A stretch of DNA of 6,310 nucleotides from an uncultured Eubacteriales bacterium (GTDB taxonomy: Bacteria > Bacillota > Clostridia > Oscillospirales > Butyricicoccaceae). The stretch is from contig USML01000095.1 in the NCBI GenBank assembly GCA_900555855.1, forward strand, positions 1 to 6,310. The letters run 5' to 3'. Of the stretch, positions 1-4,212 are shown one piece after another (position 1 is the first letter of the stretch; each line of letters starts with the position of its first letter). Position numbers and translations under genes: made by a program. The notes under the pieces were generated by a model. That model searched no databases. It saw nothing but the letters and a program-made list of their open reading frames with translations, and was not told where the DNA came from.

Positions 1-886
1 GGCGGCGGTGCTCTGGCTCACGGGCTGCGTCTGGACCATCCGGGTGGATGGCTGCCGGGAGACCACGCAGGGGGAGATCCTCCAGCTTTTGGAGCAGGCC
101 GGGCTGAAAACCGGGACCAGAAGGGCCGGCCTCTCCGTGCGGGAGCTGCGAAACCATGTGATCGGAGGCTGTGACAAGCTTTCTTACCTTACAATCAATT
201 TCCGCGGGACCCAGGCGCTGATTCAGGTCTGGGAGCGGAAGGAGACCCCAGAGCCCATCCCCCAGGAGGAGCCCTGCGACATCCTTTCCGATAAGACCGG
301 CGTGATCCTGCGGCTGAGAGTGCGGCAGGGGACGGCCTGCGTTCAGGTGGGCGACGCCATCCAGCCGGGCGACCGGATCGCCGAGGGCCGGATCCTGGGC
401 GCGGCGGGGGAGCTTCGGAAGGTCCATGCCATGGCGGAAGCGGACCTCCGGACCTGTTACACCATCCGCACCGCCATCCCCGCAGAGCTTCAGACCTTCT
501 CCGTTTTGGAGGAGCTGCGGCCGGAACGCTGGCTTCTGTTCGGAAGCCGCAGATTTCCCCTGCAGAAGATTGAAAAAGCGCCGGAGCTGTGGTATGATAA
601 ACAAATCGAGACGCAGCTGCTGCAGCTGCAGGAGGAGTTTCGCTTTCCCATGGGGATCGAGACGGAACGCCGCTTCCGCGGCACGCCAGACGGGCAGACG
701 CCGGAGCGGGAGACCCTTTCCGCCCTGCTGGAGGAGCGGATGCTGCGCAGGCTGCTGGCGGCAAAGCCGGAAGCGGAGCTTTGCGGCCATACATTTTCTT
801 TGGAGAAGACCGACGGGGGCGCTTATCTGGGCGTGCTGCGGGCAGAGCTTATCGAGACCTGCGGCGTGGAAGCCCCGGCAGAATAA
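1..886 (+). CDS. yqfD: Sporulation protein YqfD, 5'-truncated by the window edge
   Basis: The reading frame is open from the first full codon (base 2) to TAA at 884-886, giving 294 visible residues. YqfD proteins are usually about 400 residues, so roughly the first 100 should lie upstream; the GTG at base 8 is an internal valine, not a start. The visible part begins at the end of a hydrophobic, membrane-like stretch (AAVLWLTGCVWTI) followed by RVDGC, which matches the W-x-I-x-V-x-G region after the YqfD transmembrane segment. Next come a short repeat-like domain (about bases 60-240, with GTQALIQVWERKE) and a barrel-like part with GDAIQPGDRIAEG near bases 353-391. A charged C-terminal half ends the protein. 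In Bacillus, yqfD is a sporulation gene of unclear biochemical role (established knowledge). Its place directly before phoH, 14 bases away, is the usual Firmicutes arrangement and the strongest support. Family assignment is by motif and context; no catalytic residues are known. Confidence 0.85.
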   Translation, partial: AAVLWLTGCVWTIRVDGCRETTQGEILQLLEQAGLKTGTRRAGLSVRELRNHVIGGCDKLSYLTINFRGTQALIQVWERKETPEPIPQEEPCDILSDKTGVILRLRVRQGTACVQVGDAIQPGDRIAEGRILGAAGELRKVHAMAEADLRTCYTIRTAIPAELQTFSVLEELRPERWLLFGSRRFPLQKIEKAPELWYDKQIETQLLQLQEEFRFPMGIETERRFRGTPDGQTPERETLSALLEERMLRRLLAAKPEAELCGHTFSLEKTDGGAYLGVLRAELIETCGVEAPAE

Positions 887-890
887 GGAG
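885..890 (+). promoter_or_regulatory. Ribosome binding site of phoH
   Basis: AAGGAG overlaps the TAA stop of yqfD and lies 10 bases before the ATG at 901. It supports that ATG over the in-frame ATG at 781, which would sit inside yqfD. It also suggests that ribosomes finishing yqfD help initiate phoH. Confidence 0.75.
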
Positions 891-900
891 AGAAAAAGCA

Positions 901-1914
901 ATGACAGAACAGATCATCAATGTGGGGCGCGTGGAGCATATCATCAACCTGTTCGGCTCCTTTGATGAAAACATCAAGCTGCTGGAAAAGGAATACGGCG
1001 TCAGCATCGTGTTTCGGGATACGGAGCTAAAGATCTGCGGCGAGCCGGAGGCCGTCATTTCCGCAAAGGCTGCGGTGGAGGCGCTGCTGCAGCTGGCCGT
1101 CCGCGGCGAGCAGATCGGCCCGCAGAATGTGAATTATGTGATCTCGCTGGTGCGGGACGGGCAGGAGGATAAGATCGCCCAGATGGGCAAGGATGTGATC
1201 TGCGTCACCATCCGCGGCCGGCAGGTCAAGGCAAAGACCGTGGGCCAGCAGAAATATGTGGACGCGATCCAGAAAAACATCGTCACGCTGGGCATCGGCC
1301 CGGCAGGAACGGGCAAGACCTATCTGGCGGTGGCCTGCGCCGTGGCGGCGTTTCGGGAGAAGACGGTGAACCGCATCATCCTCACCCGGCCGGCGGTGGA
1401 AGCGGGGGAGAAGCTGGGCTTTTTGCCCGGCGACCTGCAGAACAAGGTGGATCCCTATCTGCGGCCCCTTTACGATGCGCTGTTCGATATGCTGGGGCCG
1501 GAGGCCTACCAGCGGTATCTGGAGCGGGGCAATATCGAGGTGGCGCCGCTGGCCTATATGCGCGGACGGACGCTGGACGACGCCTTCATCATTCTGGACG
1601 AGGCCCAGAACACCACGCCGGAGCAGATGAAGATGTTTCTGACCCGGATCGGCTTCGGCTCCCGGGCGGTGATCACCGGCGATGTGACCCAGGTGGACCT
1701 GCCCGACGGCAAGCGCTCCGGCCTGAAGGAGGCCGTTCAGGTGGTGCAGGGTCTGCAGGACATCGCGGTCTGCACGCTGGATCACAAGGATGTGGTGCGG
1801 CATGAGCTGGTGAGCCGGATCATCAAGGCCTATGAAAAATATGACGAGCAGAAGCAGAAAAACGGGCCAAAGGACAAGGAAAAGAGGAAATATCATGTCA
1901 AAACTAAAGGTTGA
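901..1914 (+). CDS. phoH: PhoH/YbeZ family ATPase (PhoH-like protein)
   Basis: This 337-residue protein has the normal length of bacterial PhoH-like (YbeZ) proteins. Residues about 1-110 form the small N-terminal region typical of the family. The C-terminal P-loop domain carries Walker A GPAGTGKT (133-140), the family motif LTRPAVEAGEKLGFLPGDL (161-179), Walker B FIILDEAQN (229-237) and the sensor-like AVITGDVTQVDLP (256-268). All expected nucleotide-binding residues are present. The tail (about 312-337) is lysine-rich and probably disordered. PhoH/YbeZ is a cytoplasmic ATPase related to superfamily 1 helicases; in E. coli YbeZ physically and functionally partners YbeY in rRNA metabolism (established knowledge). 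The name comes from phosphate starvation in E. coli, but nothing here indicates Pho control. The last 20 bases overlap ybeY, which fits a coupled PhoH-YbeY pair. The start was chosen from the Shine-Dalgarno site and because MTEQIINV fits the usual N-terminus. Confidence 0.95.
   Translation: MTEQIINVGRVEHIINLFGSFDENIKLLEKEYGVSIVFRDTELKICGEPEAVISAKAAVEALLQLAVRGEQIGPQNVNYVISLVRDGQEDKIAQMGKDVICVTIRGRQVKAKTVGQQKYVDAIQKNIVTLGIGPAGTGKTYLAVACAVAAFREKTVNRIILTRPAVEAGEKLGFLPGDLQNKVDPYLRPLYDALFDMLGPEAYQRYLERGNIEVAPLAYMRGRTLDDAFIILDEAQNTTPEQMKMFLTRIGFGSRAVITGDVTQVDLPDGKRSGLKEAVQVVQGLQDIAVCTLDHKDVVRHELVSRIIKAYEKYDEQKQKNGPKDKEKRKYHVKTKG
1883..1888 (+). promoter_or_regulatory. Ribosome binding site of ybeY inside phoH
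   Basis: AGAGGA lies 6 bases before the ATG at 1895, within the last codons of phoH. It decides the ybeY start in favour of 1895 over the in-frame ATGs at 1832 and 1841, which would add a basic 18-21 residue extension foreign to the family. Confidence 0.7.
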
Positions 1915-2416
1915 GCTTTTGGGCGAGGCAGCGGGCGGCGCGGCGAAGCTGATCCGTCTGGCGGCGAAGGCGGCCTTTTCCGCCTTTGATTACGGCTTTG
2001 ACGGTCAGGTGACCGTCACCGTTACCGACGACGAGGGCATCCGGGCCTATAACCGGGACTACCGCCAGGTGGATCGCAGCACGGATGTGCTGTCCTTTCC
2101 CCTGAACGATTTTTACCGGGGCGAGCCCCGGGAGCCGCTGGAGGAGCTGCTGGATCCCGTCACGGGGCTGGTGCCGCTGGGGGACATGATCCTTTCGCTG
2201 GAGCACGCCCGGGCCCAGGCGGCGGAATACGGCCATGGGCTGGCGCGGGAATGCGCCTATCTGACGGTACACAGCATGCTCCATCTGCTGGGCTATGACC
2301 ATGTGGACGAGGGCGAGGAAAAGGCCGCCATGCGGGCGAAGGAGGAGGAGATCCTGGCCCGGCTGAGCCTGACCCGCCAGACGGCAGAGCAAGCGGAGAA
2401 AGGAACGGAAGCATGA
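1895..2416 (+). CDS. ybeY: Endoribonuclease YbeY (16S rRNA maturation factor)
   Basis: This 173-residue protein is within the usual 150-175 range. The signature metal-binding motif is intact: HSMLHLLGYDH at residues 126-136, with H126, H130 and H136 as the zinc ligands. A serine replaces the glycine of the more common HGxLHLxGYDH form. Other family motifs are STDVLSFPL (62-70) and LGDMILSLE (95-103), separated by an acidic and proline-containing loop often longer in clostridial proteins. YbeY is a cytoplasmic single-strand endoribonuclease needed for 16S rRNA 3'-end processing and 70S quality control, and it interacts with Era and with YbeZ/PhoH (established knowledge). Here it sits directly between those two genes, overlapping phoH by 20 bases and era by 4 (ATGA). 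In B. subtilis pgpH precedes ybeY and dgkA and cdd follow it; all three are missing here. The C-terminal tail after residue 150 is charged and weakly conserved. Confidence 0.97.
   Translation: MSKLKVELLGEAAGGAAKLIRLAAKAAFSAFDYGFDGQVTVTVTDDEGIRAYNRDYRQVDRSTDVLSFPLNDFYRGEPREPLEELLDPVTGLVPLGDMILSLEHARAQAAEYGHGLARECAYLTVHSMLHLLGYDHVDEGEEKAAMRAKEEEILARLSLTRQTAEQAEKGTEA
2399..2404 (+). promoter_or_regulatory. Ribosome binding site of era
   Basis: AAAGGA lies 8 bases before the ATG at 2413, inside the last ybeY codons. The start codon shares ATGA with the ybeY stop, so termination-reinitiation is likely. Confidence 0.75.
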
Positions 2417-3303
2417 TCACGAAAACCGGTATTTTTTCGGTGGTGGGCCGGCCCAATGTGGGCAAATCCACGCTGACCAACGCCCTCTGTGGCACCAAGG
2501 TCGCCATCGTCTCGGACAAGCCCCAGACCACCCGCACCCGGATCACCGGCGTCCTCAATGAAGACGGCTGCCAGATGATCTTTCTGGACACGCCGGGCCT
2601 GCACAAGCCCAAGACCCGGCTGGGCGACTATATGGTAAAGATCATCAACGACACCGTCACCGATGTGGACACGGTGCTGCTGTTGGTGGAGCCTGTTGCC
2701 CGGATCGGCATCCCGGAGCAGCTGCTCATCGACAAGCTGAAGGAATATGCGCTGCCAGCGGTGCTGGTGATCAACAAGATCGATTCCGTGGAGAAGGAAA
2801 CGCTGCTGGCGGTGATGGCGGCCTATTCGGCGGCCTACGATTTTGCCGCCGTGGTGCCCGTCAGCGCCCGGCAGGGCGACGGGCTGGATGTGCTGAAGGA
2901 GGAGCTGAAGAAGCTCTGCTTCGAATCGCCCCAGCTGTTTCCCGACGGCATGGTCTCCGACCAGCCGGAGCGGCAGCTCATCGCAGAGATCATCCGGGAA
3001 AAGCTGCTGCAGAATCTGGACAAGGAGGTCCCCCACGGGACGGCGGTGGAGATCGAGGCCATGAAGGAGGAAAACGGCGTGGAGCATATCTCCGCTGTCA
3101 TCTACTGTGAACGCAAGACCCATAAGGGCATTATCATTGGCAAAAACGGCGCCATGCTGAAGAAGGTGGGCGCTTCTGCCCGGCCGGAGATCGAGGCGCT
3201 GCTGGACTGCCGGGTATTCCTGCAGCTCTGGGTCAAGGTCAAGGAGGACTGGCGCAACAACCCCGCCCAGATCCGCAACTTCGGCTATTCGGAGGACCGG
3301 TAA
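2413..3303 (+). CDS. era: GTPase Era (30S ribosome assembly)
   Basis: This 296-residue protein has the standard Era length and two-domain build. The GTPase domain has G1 GRPNVGKS (12-19), the switch I region SDKPQTTR (34-41), G3 DTPG (59-62), G4 NKID (121-124) and G5 SAR (151-153). After a linker containing the family motif KEVPHGTAVE (204-213), the KH RNA-binding domain carries GIIIGKNGAMLKKVG (239-253). The protein ends in the conserved LQLWVKVKEDWRNN segment near 270-283. Nothing appears missing. Era binds the 3' end of 16S rRNA and promotes late 30S assembly, cycling on GTP hydrolysis, in the cytoplasm and at the membrane (established knowledge). Neighbouring ybeY processes the same rRNA end, so adjacency is functionally sensible. 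The start overlaps ybeY by ATGA. A 65-base gap follows before the next gene, the only real gap in the window. Confidence 0.98.
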   Translation: MITKTGIFSVVGRPNVGKSTLTNALCGTKVAIVSDKPQTTRTRITGVLNEDGCQMIFLDTPGLHKPKTRLGDYMVKIINDTVTDVDTVLLLVEPVARIGIPEQLLIDKLKEYALPAVLVINKIDSVEKETLLAVMAAYSAAYDFAAVVPVSARQGDGLDVLKEELKKLCFESPQLFPDGMVSDQPERQLIAEIIREKLLQNLDKEVPHGTAVEIEAMKEENGVEHISAVIYCERKTHKGIIIGKNGAMLKKVGASARPEIEALLDCRVFLQLWVKVKEDWRNNPAQIRNFGYSEDR

Positions 3304-3344
3304 GGCAGGGGATATTTTCCTGAGGAAAGCGGCGCGCTTCTGCC
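3304..3344 (+). other. Small nested inverted repeats in the era-yqzL gap
   Basis: GGCAG at 3304-3308 can pair with CTGCC at 3340-3344. Within this, TTTCC (3316-3320) can pair with GGAAA (3324-3328) across a TGA loop. AAGCG (3327-3331) can alternatively pair with CGCTT (3335-3339); the two inner stems share two bases and so compete. Each stem is only 5 base pairs and no T-run follows, so this is not a classic intrinsic terminator. It may be a weak mRNA structure between coding regions or chance. Confidence 0.25.
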
Positions 3345-3357
3345 CATCCTAAAGGGT

Positions 3358-3365
3358 GAGGTGAT
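3358..3365 (+). promoter_or_regulatory. Strong ribosome binding site of the yqzL-like gene
   Basis: GAGGTGAT is an uninterrupted match to the 16S anti-Shine-Dalgarno complement. The GAGG core ends 7 bases before the ATG at 3369. It is the best Shine-Dalgarno match in the window and is strong support that the small gene behind it is translated. It cannot serve the recO start at 3457, about 90 bases downstream. Confidence 0.75.
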
Positions 3366-3368
3366 AGG

Positions 3369-3503
3369 ATGCGCGACGCCATGTGGGAGCTTTTTGTCCG
3401 GACCGGCCTGCCACAGGTCTATAATTACTACGCCCAGTGCAGACGGAGGGATGGGCATGTTTCAAACCGTGAGCGGACTGACCCTCCGCAGCGTGAACTA
3501 TAA
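3369..3503 (+). CDS. yqzL: YqzL-like small protein (44 residues)
   Basis: A short frame from ATG 3369 to TAA 3501-3503 encodes 44 residues beginning MRDAMWELFVRTGLPQVYNYY. This resembles the YqzL family, proteins of about 45-50 residues with an N-terminal W-x-x-F-x-x-T-G core followed by an aromatic/aliphatic stretch, found between era and recO in Bacilli and Clostridia (established family and gene order). The position here is exactly that. The remainder is basic and polar (CRRRDGHVSNRER) and from codon 30 onward is encoded over the start of recO, a 47-base overlap in a different frame. Its Shine-Dalgarno site is excellent. Function is unknown in the family. No signal peptide or transmembrane segment is evident. 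A gene caller could miss it because of its size and because an in-frame GTG at 3361 allows a false extension of recO over it. I am fairly sure that it is real and less sure that the overlapping tail matters. Confidence 0.75.
   Translation: MRDAMWELFVRTGLPQVYNYYAQCRRRDGHVSNRERTDPPQREL
3445..3450 (+). promoter_or_regulatory. Ribosome binding site deciding the recO start
   Basis: GGAGGG sits 6 bases before the ATG at 3457 but directly touches the ATG at 3451. Proper spacing therefore favours 3457 (MFQTVSG). The site lies within yqzL codons, so translation of yqzL would keep it unstructured or compete with it. Confidence 0.7.
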
Positions 3504-4212
3504 AGAGGCGGATCAGATCCTGACCGTCCTGACGGACAGCCGGGGCTGCCTCACCGTCAAGGCCAGAGGCGCCAGCCGGAAGGGGAGCCGCCTGCGAGCG
3601 GCTTCCCAGCTTTTTACATTTTCGCAGATGACCCTTTATGAGAGCCGGGGCCGGCTCACCCTGCAGGAAGCAGAGGTGCAGCAGCAGTTTTCCGGCCTGC
3701 AGAGCCGGCTTTCCGCCCTTGCGCTGGCTTCTTATCTGGCGGAGGTCCTGGCCACGGAAGCGGAGGACGCCCCCGGCGGGGAGCAGCTTCTGCGTCTGGC
3801 GCTGAACTGTCTTTACGCCCTCTCCCACGGGCTTGCGCCGGAAAAGATCGTCAAGGCCGCCTTTGAGCTGCGGTATATGACGCTTGCCGGCTATGCACCG
3901 GAGCTTTCCGGCTGCGCAGTCTGCGGCAGGGCAGAGCCGGTGCGGCCTGTGGCAGTGCTGGAGGCCGGCGTGATCCGCTGCAGGGCCTGTTCGCTGCCCG
4001 GGGCTTCCGGCCGGCAGACGGAGCTGACGCCCGGCGCGCTGGCGGCAGCCAGATATCTGCTGCGCTGCGACCTGAAAAAGCTATTTTCCTTTACGCTGGG
4101 CGAGGAGGATCTCCGCCGCCTGGGCAATTTCAGCGAAAGCTATCTGCTCACCAAGCTGGAACGGAGCTTTCGCACTTTGGATTTTTATAAAAGCGTAGGT
4201 GAAACAGAATGA
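3457..4212 (+). CDS. recO: DNA repair protein RecO
   Basis: This 251-residue protein is the usual RecO length. The N-terminal OB-fold region contains TVSGLTLRSVNYKEADQI (4-21), the family's glycine/basic segment VKARGASRKGSRLRAAS (34-50) and LYESRGRLTLQEAEV. The central helical part has the typical LAEVLATEAEDA and CLYALSHGLAPEKIVKAAFELRYMT-type segments. A zinc site with two CxxC pairs follows (C153/C156 and C175/C178), present in many but not all RecO proteins. RecO binds single-stranded DNA and SSB and, with RecR, loads RecA at gaps in the RecF pathway (established knowledge). A GTG at 3361 or the ATG at 3451 are alternative starts; the GTG would add a 32-residue extension that covers the yqzL core and lacks family resemblance, so 3457 is preferred. 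Its stop overlaps the mutS2 start by ATGA, suggesting coupled translation. Confidence 0.95.
   Translation: MFQTVSGLTLRSVNYKEADQILTVLTDSRGCLTVKARGASRKGSRLRAASQLFTFSQMTLYESRGRLTLQEAEVQQQFSGLQSRLSALALASYLAEVLATEAEDAPGGEQLLRLALNCLYALSHGLAPEKIVKAAFELRYMTLAGYAPELSGCAVCGRAEPVRPVAVLEAGVIRCRACSLPGASGRQTELTPGALAAARYLLRCDLKKLFSFTLGEEDLRRLGNFSESYLLTKLERSFRTLDFYKSVGETE
4197..4202 (+). promoter_or_regulatory. Ribosome binding site of mutS2
   Basis: AGGTGA lies 6 bases before the ATG at 4209, inside the final recO codons. It supports initiation at the ATGA overlap with recO. Confidence 0.65.

Noticed and set aside
620..631. Perfect 12-base palindrome CTGCAGCTGCAG inside yqfD
   Set aside because: It is fully explained by Leu-Gln repeats using CTG and CAG codons; there is no sign of a binding site.
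781..900. Upstream ATG at 781 as the phoH start
   Set aside because: It would add 40 arginine- and glycine-rich residues read out of frame through yqfD; the ATG at 901 has a proper Shine-Dalgarno site and the expected N-terminus.
426..965. Plus-strand frame spanning the yqfD-phoH junction
   Set aside because: It is an out-of-frame reading of yqfD with an Arg/Ser/Cys-rich translation; both real genes around it are intact.
1027..1896. Long antisense open frame of 289 codons opposite phoH
   Set aside because: It lies entirely opposite a clear PhoH ATPase. Its translation is rich in His, Arg, Gln and Leu without a recognisable domain, as expected from the reverse strand of GC-rich codons.
2293..3123. 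Antisense open frame of 276 codons opposite era and the end of ybeY
   Set aside because: It is a composition shadow (His/Asp/Leu/Gln-rich) of two well-supported genes and shows no motifs.
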